DNA of 64,000 nt from Symsagittifera roscoffensis (Eukaryota > Xenacoelomorpha > Acoela > Convolutidae), in the NCBI RefSeq assembly GCF_963678635.1, contig NC_087066.1, forward strand, positions 63,928,282-63,992,281. Direction: 5' to 3'. Under the pieces are notes generated by a model, which had not been told where the DNA came from, did no database searches, and worked only from the letters and a program-made list of their open reading frames with translations. A program made the position numbers and the translations under genes. Below, piece by piece: positions 10,725 to 21,647 of this stretch; within the stretch, counting starts at the first letter, position 1; every line of letters starts with the position of its first letter.

Positions 10725-11948
10725 CGAAGAAGACCTTAATTGCTTAGAACTAACCAAAAATAGATTAGAATTTAGACAAACATTTTCAAAATGTTATACG
10801 ATAATAATTTAATCGAAATGTCTCTACGACTCAATAGATCAGAGCCGATATTCCGAACAATAATAGAACTACCCGGAATTGGACGAAGATCGCGAATAAG
10901 AGACCACATACGACAAAGTAGAAACTTACCAAATAGTTTTATGATTGTACGGCAAAAGCCAACACAAACTTTTATATTTAGAATCTTATTAGCAATGAGT
11001 TTAGATTTTCATCTGCAAACATAAAATTTTGAAGTCAATCTTCATGATCATTTCAGGCGCTAAACAAAATTATTAATGTACAATAACGATTGATAAAAAG
11101 ATCTCAGATCATTTTCTTATTTTCTGCAGTCTTATATAAAACATATTTGAAAAATTTTTATTGAAAATGAAAATAAAAATTAGTAGCATGACAATAAATT
11201 GTTAGTTATCATAAATTATCTGTTGTCCCAGCTTCATCACCTAAACATAACAGCAATCATAAGCTCACGTATATCATTAAAATACAAAATCTTTTTCTTA
11301 AATAAATTTAAAACATTTTAAACTTAAATTCACTTAATTTTAAAATCGGATCATCAAGGCTTATCCTTGGATCCTAATTAATTTTCTATTTCACTAAATT
11401 TAAAACCTGATCATCAAGGCCTATCCTTGGATCAAAAAGAATATTTTTGTTCTCCCCCACCCACTTAGCAAATGTCTAACGACCTCAAACGTCGATTCAC
11501 TATCCAACCCTTCCAAAAGACCCAAGATTAATAGAAATTTTTCAATAAAACTAACCATTCAAATTAAGATAAACAGTGAAGAACTCCGGTTATTCATCCC
11601 TCACTTGAACCCTCCTCTTACCAGACCCAGGATAGATCTTAGACTTAGTAAGTTTAAAATAGTATCTAACGAACCACTTGCGTTCTAATTATACCTGAAC
11701 CTTGTGGATCGATTTACTATTCTCCAACCCTTGAACACAATCACTACCCCTAAGTAAGATTAAGTAAGTTAACACCTTAGCTTAGACTAGCCACGAGAAA
11801 GTAAAAAATCATTCTTCAGAATCGATATAATTTTCTCTCCAACCCTAAATAAAAAGACCCAGGTTAAGCTAACCAAAAAATCGTAAGGACTAAGAGTCTA
11901 AGAAAATAAAATACCTAACAACTTTTTGCATCCCTCATCCTAAACCTT
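10725..11948 (+). other. Untranslated leader of the LTR element
   Basis: About 1.2 kb contains no convincing gene; a 77-codon frame at 10791-11024 has no recognisable content. Two near-identical stem-loops lie at 11349-11373 and 11409-11433 (arms CAAGG/CCTTG enclosed by GATC/GATC). The phrase CTCCAACCCT with nearby AAAGACCCAGG recurs loosely near 11500, 11735 and 11850. A leader of this kind usually carries packaging and dimerisation signals; that role is inferred here. Confidence 0.6.
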
Positions 11949-12401
11949 ATGTCATTCAAAAATCTAGGAAAGAAGCAAACAATCGTTTTACACAACTGTG
12001 AGATAGATAACAATAAATACGATCTTGTAATCACACCTCATACACAAACAGTTGGATACATTAGAACAAAACGACAAACAATAAAAAGAAAAATTATAAA
12101 CAAACAAAGACAAATCACACGAAAAAGATTTTCAAAAAATAGAAACGCATTTTCCGAATCAGAAACCAGCAGTTTAGATGAACTAGAAGAATCAATTAAT
12201 AAAAATTGTCCCATTCACGATCAATTATATTTTTCCGATTCAGAAACAACTTCAAATTCATCAAAAAGAGGAAAAAGAAGAATGAAAAAGCAATACAAAC
12301 ACAAACCAGTACACCTGTATAACTGGAATCACCCAATTAGACACATTGACAGTTATATATTAACAGTCATCAAACGAAAAAATGAGCCACACTCAAAGTG
12401 A
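11949..12401 (+). CDS. Accessory ORF upstream of gag, basic protein of 150 residues
   Basis: This is the only intact sizeable ORF of the element. It starts at the first ATG after the leader and overlaps the gag start by 20 bases in another frame. Residues 39-65 are strongly basic (KRQTIKRKIINKQRQITRKR), residues 68-81 are acidic/serine-rich (SESETSSLDELEES), and residues 106-119 form a second basic cluster (KRGKRRMKKQYKHK). There is no signal peptide or membrane segment. Two arginine/lysine-rich patches around an acidic stretch resemble nuclear or RNA-binding regulatory proteins, but I do not recognise a family. An ORF between leader and gag is rare; walleye dermal sarcoma virus orfC has the same position. 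Function is unknown; a Rev- or Tat-like role would be a guess. Confidence 0.6.
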   Translation: MSFKNLGKKQTIVLHNCEIDNNKYDLVITPHTQTVGYIRTKRQTIKRKIINKQRQITRKRFSKNRNAFSESETSSLDELEESINKNCPIHDQLYFSDSETTSNSSKRGKRRMKKQYKHKPVHLYNWNHPIRHIDSYILTVIKRKNEPHSK

Positions 12402-15039
12402 CGATAGTCCAGATGACGAAGAGGTCTACCCCGTCCTCATAGATGCACCCGATAAAAGAGGGCAGCATGATTTTTGCAAAAATTTACTCGGAAATTTGTT
12501 TGAACCCGGAATCATTCCATGCAAAGCAGAATTCCCAGATATAAAAATCAAAAGACAAATTATTGAACATTATTTAAAAGACATATGTAACTTAACACAA
12601 CAATATGGAATCTACACTATAGAACTCAGCACACCCAATACGAATCATCGTAAATATGTAATTCAAACAGACGATCTTGAATTAGACATTTCAAAAGTAT
12701 TCCTAGAATATATCAAAAGCATACAATATCACAATTCATAAAAAGCAAACTCTATATTCACTAATGAAGTTTTTGCAATAATATATACCTATATCTCTAT
12801 AAAAGAAAAAACAGAATTTCAAAGTATCTCACCAACTGAAACATCCAAACATACAAAAGTACGAAATGAAATTGCATTATTTTCAACTTTTCTACATATA
12901 ATCAAAGAAAATTTCACTAAAGATGATGTTTCACAACACACTAAACATGACTTACAAAAATTTTTGGCATGGTTTATAATAGATTATTTCACACATAATT
13001 TAGACTTAATTTCACAAGCAAGAAAAAATTTCAGACCTCAAAATTCAAATGATGACACTGCCATTACAGAACAATCAGACCACGTTTGGGTCCCTGAATG
13101 GTCTCATCCTACATTTATAAATATCCCACAATCTATCTCAAGTCAAGCAATAAATACAATATCTTAACACAGAGATTATGTAAAAGTACTACCACTAACC
13201 ATTGATGCAACACCACTAAACTACAATACATTTTTACCTGATACACGAAATAACAGTTTAAATTCGACCATCATACACAATGAAAACCTTAATGGAACTA
13301 GAAATCTTACACAACAAGATATTCAAACACCACCACACTTCATAAATGAAGAAATTGTCCAAACAACAACAACAACAACACAACAAAGTATTTCACCAAT
13401 ACACCCAAATTTAACAACACCAAGAAATACAAATACTTCACTGACACAAGTAACCTTAAAATCAACCGTTAAACCTTCGGTTGCTCCAAAATATTCACAT
13501 ATGGATTATCAAACATATAGACCAATGACAGTACCGTCAAAAACACGAAAATCATTCACAGGAAACACCTTTGCAGAACATAATTATAATTATGCTCACA
13601 AACAAAGAACAAATCAACCTCTCCGAAAAAATACGCAAAATTTAAATCACGTATGTTCTCATTATTTGAATCTCCCGAAAACATCGACAAATTCAGTAAA
13701 TTTTCCAGATAATCCACAACCTACACAGGATTATACTGAAAGTTACCCATTCTTCCAACAAAATAAAAATAACCAACATACACCATTTAATAAAAACTAT
13801 TTATCATCCAATGAAGATGATTATCACCAACCAGATATTTTTGCACCTTACGTTAAAGAATATCGCACACAAAGACCACGACAACCTCAACCATCTCGAA
13901 AAATGAAAGTTTACCCACAAAACCCAACAGATGTACAACATCCACAACAAATGCATATACAAAATTCATTTAACACACAATCTTTTCAACCAATACAACC
14001 ACAAAATCCAATGTCAATGCATTCTTATCAACCAACTCAAATGCAAAATGAAATACCGCTTCCGTATTACCTTCAGCAACACGAGATAACAAAAAATCAA
14101 CTTTCAAATTTCTCGCAAATGCCAAATGCCGCAGAATCACTACAGATGACAATGAATCCATACCTCATGGGTGGATCATCAATAACGTCCAATAAACCAC
14201 TGATGGTATTTACAGGAACAGATCCTGAATATTCTGTAGAAGATTATTTAAATGCAGTAACAGCAAATTTAATTTTAAATATAGGACCTGAACCAATTAA
14301 TACGCCACTACATCAAAATTGGATACCTAGACGCACAGCATTGATACAAACAACCTTAGATGGCGCAGCACAAAAATGGTTTTCAGTATTACCTATAAAA
14401 ATAAAATCATTCTGGAAAAGACTTACACAAGAGTTTTCAAAGATGTTTGACTCCGAAAGAAATAAACAACACCAAAGAGTTTTATGTAATGAAATTCGCA
14501 GATTACCAAATGAAACCATCAAACAATTAGCAGTACGCATCGAAACACTAGTTCGAAAAACATATTCACTTAATACACATGACGATAAAAACACAAAAAT
14601 GACAGAAATTTTAATGATGACCTTAGCACCTCAATTAAGGAAAATAGCAATAAAAAAGAGAGCATCTCATCCTTCCTCAATTCAAGAGCCAGATTTAGAT
14701 TTTCGAAAACTAGTAGATAAATTAGAGCAAGCGGAAATCACAATGAAACTTGAAGAAACAGAAAATCTAAAACTACAGTATGTTAATCGAATTGAAACAA
14801 ACACTACACAAATAAATAACATACAGGAATCAGATACAGACCTAATTGAAAAAATCACTGAAATACTAAATATCTATGAAAAACATCCAAATTTTAAAGG
14901 CAAACCATGCTTCAAAAAATGGTGTAATTATTGCCGACGATACGACGCAGTATTTCCGTATGTGGACAAAAACAACAAGAAAATCAGAATCAACCTCAAA
15001 AGCATAAAGAATCAAATAAATCGTTCTATCAATATATGA
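12382..15039 (+). pseudogene. gag, one frame of 885 codons interrupted by two TAA stops
   Basis: A single frame is open from ATG 12382 to 15037 except for TAA at 12739-12741 and 13165-13167, so three apparent ORFs are one gene. The N-terminal third is unrecognised. About 13500-14160 is Gln/Pro/Asn-rich. From ~14200 to ~14750 there is a capsid-like region (FTGTDPEYSVEDYLNAV, GAAQKWFSVLP, ILMMTLAPQLRKI) of the Ty3/gypsy Gag type. A zinc-knuckle start, C-N-Y-C at 14923-14934, follows. Immediately after it the frame shifts, and the rest of the knuckle lies in the next frame, where the expected histidine is not seen. Gag would form the particle and package genomic RNA. This copy would yield only a 119-residue N-terminal fragment. 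Confidence 0.8.
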
Positions 15040-15764
15040 AAAAAGATCAAAATCTACCAAACAAAAATATATATAGAAATAACAGTTCAGGAAAACCACT
15101 TCCGAACAACACCAATTACACGAGGAATCAATCACCATATAACTCAAGTTATAGAGGAAGATCACCAGAACGAAGAAATACACAAAATTCTTCACAAAAC
15201 AATTATAATCGACCAAATAGTCGAAATAACTATTCGAGATTAAATTTCAATGCAACACAATTTGTTTTTAGATCCAGTTTCCAATCAAACCCAAGAAATA
15301 AACACTATTCGAATAATCAATCACGAAACTCATCATACAACAGGAATAGAAACTATTCACATAATAGAAATAGAAGTTATTCGAACAATCGAAATCAGAA
15401 TTACCCGAACAATCGATGAAGAAATAACTCGAATAATAGATCAAACTATCACAGATCAAATGACAATTATCAAAACAGATCACGGAACAATTAACAAAAT
15501 CGAAATTCAAGTTATAACAATCAATATAGAAATTATTCCCAGTCACCACATAGGAATAATAACCATTATAATAATTCTAAATATCGATACAGAAGTAGTA
15601 CATCAAAACATCAAAGACATATTAATCAAGTACAGTCAAATGAAGAAACAACATCAAACCCCCCAGGTATTGATGACACAGGAAGTAACGAACTACAACT
15701 AAATCAAATAAACTGTGGATCATCAGATACAGAAAGTGATACAGAAAATACTATCTCCGTAAAT
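14931..15764 (+). pseudogene. Nucleocapsid tail and linker into protease (broken)
   Basis: In the frame shared with the protease, the sequence is open apart from TGA at 15417-15419 and TAA at 15492-15494. It encodes an Asn/Arg/Ser/Tyr-rich basic repeat (SYNRNRNYSHNRNRSYSNNR and variants) as expected for a disordered RNA-binding nucleocapsid tail. After that the composition becomes acidic (SDTESDTENT) before the protease domain. The repeated RNYS/RNNS units make the same DNA partly open in a second frame (15250-15702), which is a shadow. It joins gag at the 14941-14950 frameshift. Whether the ancestor used programmed frameshifting or one continuous gag-pro frame cannot be told here. Confidence 0.65.
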
Positions 15765-16526
15765 ATGATAACAGTCGAAAACGACTATGAACCTATCATA
15801 TATGAACAACCTTTTACATCACATATTTATGAAAATCAATTGGAACTCCTTCACAATTATTATCTTGAACCCATCGATACTACACAAACTACACAAGAAG
15901 TAAACGAAATTAACACGGTAATTAAACCCAATGAAAAAGACAAAACTAAATGTTCAAACACAAATCATATTTATCAAAATATACAAAAAGAACAACCCAG
16001 AGAAAAAATTTGGACAATACCATTTCTCTTAGAAAGTCCAAGAAACAAAGAATTTCAACCACCAGATCTTGAAATTGATTTTTTTAATGATTCAGGAGCA
16101 GAATCAAACATAATTAATAATCCCACATGGAATGAAATCAAAACATTACATCCAAAATTAACGCCTCTTGCAACCTCTAGTAAACTAGCAACAGCACAAG
16201 GATCAACATTAGTAAATTACGGAAAAATCCAATTATTCCTTTTCCCCACAAGAACAATGGAGCAAAATAAAACTCTAAACAAACCATTTAAACAAATATT
16301 TCATATTAGTGATATTAAGCACAATATTATTGGCATACGATTTATATCAAAATATATACCAACAATCAACATCTTAAATAGTAAAATACTAATCAAAGAT
16401 AAATACACAAAAACAAAAAATACAGCTCTAACATTTTTTCAAAGATTAAACGAACAACCACCATTCTTCTCAAATTTTTATCCAACAACGGAAACACCTG
16501 AAACCATTATCAGGAAATATATATAA
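15765..16526 (+). pseudogene. Retroviral-type aspartic protease region
   Basis: D-S-G at 16089-16097 (context FFNDSGAESN) is the aspartyl protease active site. Downstream come an LATAQGS segment and NIIGIRFI, which corresponds to the second conserved hydrophobic-Gly motif of the family. The protease would cut Gag and Pol in the maturing particle. The catalytic triplet is intact, but the frame is entered from the broken gag and is lost at about 16500, where a shift moves pol to the next frame (open 16585-16797, TGA at 16798). The residues before the DSG (about 100) are not recognised. Confidence 0.8.
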
Positions 16527-16805
16527 CTTTTCAATAAAACAAGTTCACCAGTATGATAAAAGTCAAAATAAACAACAATTTTTTATGTCAGACTTTGAAT
16601 TTAAACCTATTCACAAGTTTTTCAAAATCACGATCTCATCTACAAAATATTTGAAAAACACGAATTCCGACATCATTTCGTTACACGTGTATAACAATAC
16701 ACCGTACCAAGTAACATTACCCTTAGGACTTTTAGGATATTGCGAAACAAACGCTACAATCTCACCCATATATGAAGTAGCCTACCGCGTAAATAATTGA
16801 AGTAG

Positions 16806-18517
16806 TTTGACAAACTAGCAAAACAACTGTTAAAATATTCAACAGTCTACGCAACATCAAAATTTGACGTTGGGAAAATCAGTTCATCACTACATCTCCC
16901 GTTAAAACCTGACACAGTTTTCAAAAAACAAAGAGTTAGTAAAGTACCAATTCATTTACACGACAAAATAAATAGATTACTTGATATTTTAGAACAATAC
17001 AAAATTATCTCACCAGTAAATAAAGAAGAACAACCAAAAGGTAACACATTTATTATCCTTGGTATCATTCTAGCAAAAGGAGAATCATTAAAAATAGTTT
17101 TAGACGCTAGATACCTCAATTCACTAATTGACGAATCGAAATGCAAATGGCATATTGAACCAATACAAGTTATCTTAACAAAAATAAACGGAAAATACTT
17201 TACAACCGCAGATATGAATAGTGCATACAATCAAATGCCACTAGATGAACAATCACGACGTTTAACACAATTTGTTATTGGAAATCAACAATATGAATTC
17301 AACCGCCTATTCTATGGAGTTTCCATAGGACCAGCAGCATTTTCAGCTTTTATGAGTAAAATTTTTCGACCACTAATACTCAAGAAAAACGCAATCACCT
17401 AATGGGTTGATGTTTTTATGCAATCACAGACAAAAGAACGAATGTTTACAGTTTTAGAGCACTATCATAAAATACTTCAGAAAAAAAATCTGAAGGCCGC
17501 CCCCGATAAATCACACTTGTTTTTAACACGAGTTAAATTTTTAGGACATAACATAGAAAGAAACACAATCAATCCATTAAAATTACGCATTGATGCTCTT
17601 CAAAAACTTCAACCACCAACAAACAAAAAGAAAATCCAAGAATTCCTTGGAATGTTAAATTTCTTAAGCAAGTACGTTTATAAAATGCAATTATATTTAA
17701 GACCGTTCTATAATATTCTCAGACAACAAAATAATTTTGAATGGACGACTGAACATCAAACACGATTTGAAGAAATTAAAAAACTTTTAACTGAACAAAT
17801 TTCAAACACAATTCCAGATCCAAATCAATCATTTTATGCAATGTGCGATGCTTCAAATTTTGGCATCGGCGCAGCATTACTACAATCACATAGTGGTACA
17901 AATAAAATGAACCTTATATCAGCAAATTCCCGATTATTTTTACAAGCAGAGCTACGACTCTCAACTCTAATGAGAGAATGTACAGCTATAATTTATACAC
18001 TCACAGAATATGAATTTCTGATACTTGGATCAAAACATCCAACAATTCTATTCACAGATCATAAACCAATCATTTTCTCTTTACACAAAAGTCAAATCCA
18101 AATCACCGAGTTTATAGATTTCAATTAATTCTAATGAAATTTCCAAACTTACATATAGTTTGGACAGCAGGAAACAATCTTGCATTACCAGATACGTTAA
18201 GTCGAAATACACCACCTGAATTACTTATACAAAAAACTACAGTTGAAATACCAAAAAATATAAAATTTTACCTTGTAAAAGACGAAACATCACCCCGAAT
18301 AGAATGCAAATATGCAGTAAAAACTGACATTGACCAATCACAAATAAATAACCTACAACATTTCCCACTTTACTTAGATTGCCAAAATAATCACTACGAA
18401 GTTGATCTACTAGGAACCTCAACTTTCAAACCAATTCCAAACTCACAATGGATAAAAAATAACACCCAACAAAACCGAATACAAAACACTCGTATAAAAA
18501 AGATTTTTTTCCATTAA
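16806..18517 (+). pseudogene. Reverse transcriptase and RNase H
   Basis: After a frame change near 16800, RT is open from 16806 to 17400. KVPIHLHDKINRLL and IVLDARYLNSLI mark the N-terminal fingers, FTTADMNSAYNQMPL the first catalytic aspartate, and YEFNRLFYGVSIGPAAFSAF the next conserved block. The active-site box that should read Y-x-D-D instead reads stop-W-V-D (TAA at 17401-17403). The same frame resumes with FLGHNIERN and the thumb. RNase H follows with CDASNFGIGAALLQ, the glutamate in LMRECTAI, FTDHKP, and (after a shift near 18070-18095) VWTAGNNLALPDTLSR, so its four acidic positions are present. The linker ends at TAA 18515. The enzyme would copy RNA to DNA; this copy cannot. Confidence 0.85.
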
Positions 18518-20426
18518 TTGAAAAAGAAAATTTAACTGATAAAATAAATTTATCAGGACCACAAACAAATGATTCAAAATACACAATAAATCAAGTTTTT
18601 GACCTCCATGACCCACTTGACACAATTCCCCTATCAAAATTAGAAATTGGAAATATTTTTCTCCCTCCAACAGATAAAGTTACACTTGAACTCTTGAAAC
18701 AATATCAAAATCTTGACCCAATAATTAGACAACTAAAATCATGGCACAAATACAAAACTAAGCCCGTAAAAGCAGATACCACAAATTTAGGAAATAAAAC
18801 ACTCCTCCGATATTTCCGAAAATTTAATAATACAACAATTAATGAAAACACAGACCTTCTAGAATATCAATTAAATGATTCTACAGTTCCCTGTCTCCCT
18901 TTAAGTATGATACTAATAGCTTTTAACATTTCACATACACAAAATACTAAAGGACACTCTGGATCAGAGAAAATATATTCAAACTTTACACAAAATTTTT
19001 ATTTCCCAAATGCACCAATTTGGATAAAAGTATTATGCAATGACTGTATAGTATATCAGCTAAAATAACCTTATCCAAATCAAAAACAAATAGCACAAAA
19101 ACAAGATTTTAAAGGACAAAGTTTATATTTTAACCATCGTATTTCATTCGATACAAAAGGACCAATTTCACCATCCTCTGAAGGAAACTCCTACATTATG
19201 GTATTTGTTGATGCATTTACACATTATGTAGCACTCAACCCAGTCCCACATTGTAATGCTTATTATGCTTACACAACACTTTATGAACACTGGATAGCTA
19301 AATTCGGATTACCCGAAATCTTAGTTACAGATAACGGTCAGAATTCATAAATAATGAAATTATCACACTATGTCACTTATATAACATAAAACATAAACCA
19401 CGTACATCTCATGCACCTTGGACAAACGGTTTAGTCGAAGGTATGAACCGTTCACTACAAGAATATCTTAGATGTATCATAAATGGAAATGATACAAGAT
19501 ACACAGAATGGTCAGCAGATGTAAAATTATTTCCCTTAGCATATAATTCACAAATCACGACAACTCTAGGAATGTCACCATACGAAATGGTTTTTAATCA
19601 AAAGCCACGTAAACCAATTATGTTTACAGCAAACTCTCATAAAAATGCACAAGGTTATTGCCAACCAAATAAAGACTCAGTTTGTTATAACCTACCTTTA
19701 CACACGCATGATGAAGATCATTTTCATCACCCACAAATCCTTAAATTAGCTTCCGGCACACACACCGAATGGATTTTAAATAGAGATAATAAACACAATG
19801 AAATTTACCAAAGAGTAACAAAAAAATTGTTACAAAGGCAAAACATTAACGAACAGATTAATTCACGCTTTACACCAGCCTCAGACTCAAAAATTGGAAC
19901 ATTTGTCCTAATACCTAATTTTAATACACAAAAAGGAATTTCTAAAAAATTACAACCCCTTCGAAAAGGACCATACCAAATAATTGCCAAACCCACTGAA
20001 GTAACATATAAAATCACCGATTCAAACCAAAAAGAAATTGTTCAACATCGGAACAATCTATTGCCTTACTACCCAAAAGAATACGCAATACGCGAATTAA
20101 CTCAATTATATTCTTTCACAGGTTTAAAAATTATTCAAAATCACCCACACACGGAAAAAGAAATAAATGAACAAAACGACATTCACCACGGAAAACAAAA
20201 TACAAATTCAACTACAACCCAAAACAATACAAAAAAGCTAAATCAAAAAATACCTCAAAAAGAAAGGAAAAATAGAAAAATGATAGAAAAAATTTTACCA
20301 CAAGAACAAATCGAGAAATCAGAACATAGAGAGTCATCACGACTTAGTTATCAACCACGTAAAAACTACAAAACCTTCATCCCACAATCTAAAATATTAA
20401 AGAAAGTTGAATTTCAAAATAAATAA
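18511..20426 (+). pseudogene. Integrase
   Basis: It is open in a new frame from about 18511. The zinc-binding part shows SHTQNTKGHSGS for the histidines and CNDC for the cysteines. TAA at 19066-19068 interrupts. The catalytic core follows: FDTKGPISP with VFVDAFTHY (first Asp), LVTDNG (second Asp), a one-base frameshift at about 19338, then NGLVEGMNRSLQEY (catalytic Glu). The open stretch 19341-20426 carries the C-terminal GPY/F-type module (RKGPYQII..HRNNLLPYYPKE), a known feature of Ty3/gypsy and gammaretrovirus integrases, and a Lys/Gln/Asn-rich tail. I see no chromodomain. It would insert the cDNA; the GAAG duplication is its trace. Catalytic residues survive, but the gene is in pieces. 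Confidence 0.85.
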
Positions 20427-20995
20427 TCTTTGCACCTCTGGATCATTCTGAACTTTCATTTTTCAAAATAACATGCTGACAAACATAAAAAAATTCTAGT
20501 ACAGATTCAGCCAACAGGATTCACTTAAATCCGTCACCTTCAATATCTCTAACACCAACCTATTAGCCGACCTATTAGCCGGTTGTAAACTATAATTTTA
20601 CAACCTCCAGGTCAAAAATAAGCAACTCGCTAAAACTTGACAACTAAAATAACACCACCATAATATTAAAACCCCTCCCCTATCTAATAACGCAAAGATC
20701 AACAATATTTTCCCAACTCAGACCTCAAAAATCCTCCAACCAAAAATGATAAATTAGCCTAAAGTAAAAATACGACAGTATTAATTTAGCCTAAAGTACA
20801 AAAATCTCAAAAATACCTCAGATCACCTGACAAATAAAAATAAAGCAAAGAGGATCTCCCGAACACCATAAAATTAGCCCCCAACAACTTTTCACAAAAC
20901 TCAACCCACTTGTCAAAAAATCAATAAATAACTCGACCACACTTGAAAATCGCCCCAAACAACAAAAAATATTCGACCAAGAAATCATTTCTTAA
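20427..20995 (+). other. Non-coding spacer between pol and the downstream ORFs
   Basis: This is A/C-rich sequence with a repeated TTAGCC(T)AAAGTA phrase near 20755 and 20788 and GACCTATTAGCCGG-like repeats near 20565. No open frame of note. It is a likely site for sub-genomic splice acceptors, but none stands out. Confidence 0.5.
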
Positions 20996-21235
20996 ATGCT
21001 CTTCTCTCGATCAGTCAATATCTTTAAAATTACAATTTTCAATATTTTCATAAACTTTTTCCAAATACTTAAACTTTTATTCATATTTATCTTTGATACC
21101 TTTGAAGCTTTTATAATAATTTTAATCATTTTTTGCAACAGTTTTTCAATTTTCTACTCCCTATTTGAAATATATCTCCAACTTTCCCAAATCATTGACC
21201 ATATTCACAGGTACGATAACCCAAAGTTTATTTAA
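20996..21235 (+). CDS. Small hydrophobic membrane ORF 1 (79 residues)
   Basis: The protein is nearly all Phe, Ile, Leu and Asn, with two or three possible membrane spans (residues ~8-33 and ~36-60, FINFFQILKLLFIFIFDTFE and AFIIILIIFCNSFSIFYSLF) and a short polar C-terminus. Its ATG follows a TAA directly (TAAATG), and its own TAA is directly followed by the ATG of the next ORF, again TAAATG, which suggests termination-reinitiation coupling. I do not recognise a family. Size and hydrophobicity recall viroporins or retroviral membrane accessory proteins, but so would any small membrane peptide. Confidence 0.5.
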   Translation: MLFSRSVNIFKITIFNIFINFFQILKLLFIFIFDTFEAFIIILIIFCNSFSIFYSLFEIYLQLSQIIDHIHRYDNPKFI

Positions 21236-21634
21236 ATGATACGAACACTTTTTAGTAGAACAGATATTTTTTTACTATTTGTAATTTTTATAACATTTTT
21301 ATCATCCCTAATATTGACAATGTGCAAATGTATAAAAAAGGCAATAATCACATTCGCCTTAGCAACAATCCTTTTAATTCTTTTCCTTGAAGAATACTAC
21401 AATAAACATAAATTTTTTCACTAGGAAAAATCAATCAGAATACTTTCAAAAATTGCTAATCAACAATCACACAATCAGTCTTCACCGACATCATCCCAAG
21501 AAAACCCGACAATACCTACAACTACCCAAAACCCCGAAACATCCACACGAATTTCTTTCCAAGATAACCCATACACTTTTGAAGAACGACACGCTCGCTT
21601 ATCCGAACCATTAAGCCAGTTCAACGACGAGTGA
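21236..21634 (+). pseudogene. Small membrane ORF 2 with polar tail, one in-frame TAG
   Basis: It starts on the ATG immediately after the stop of the previous ORF. Residues ~10-30 (DIFLLFVIFITFLSSLILTM) and ~35-55 (AIITFALATILLILFLEEYY) are membrane segments separated by a CKC motif. TAG at 21422-21424 interrupts. The same frame then stays open to TGA 21632-21634 with a Ser/Pro/Thr/Gln-rich tail (QSSPTSSQENPTIPTTTQNP). The whole would be about 132 residues: two spans plus a disordered cytoplasmic or luminal tail. It is unrecognised. The tail may be joined to the next ORF by a further frame change. Confidence 0.45.
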
Positions 21635-21647
21635 ACTAACACATAAA

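Noticed and set aside
15250-15702. 150-codon frame rich in Ile and Thr overlapping the nucleocapsid region
   Set aside because: It is an out-of-frame reading of the RNYS/RNNS-coding repeats; the other frame carries the expected basic tail and leads into the protease.
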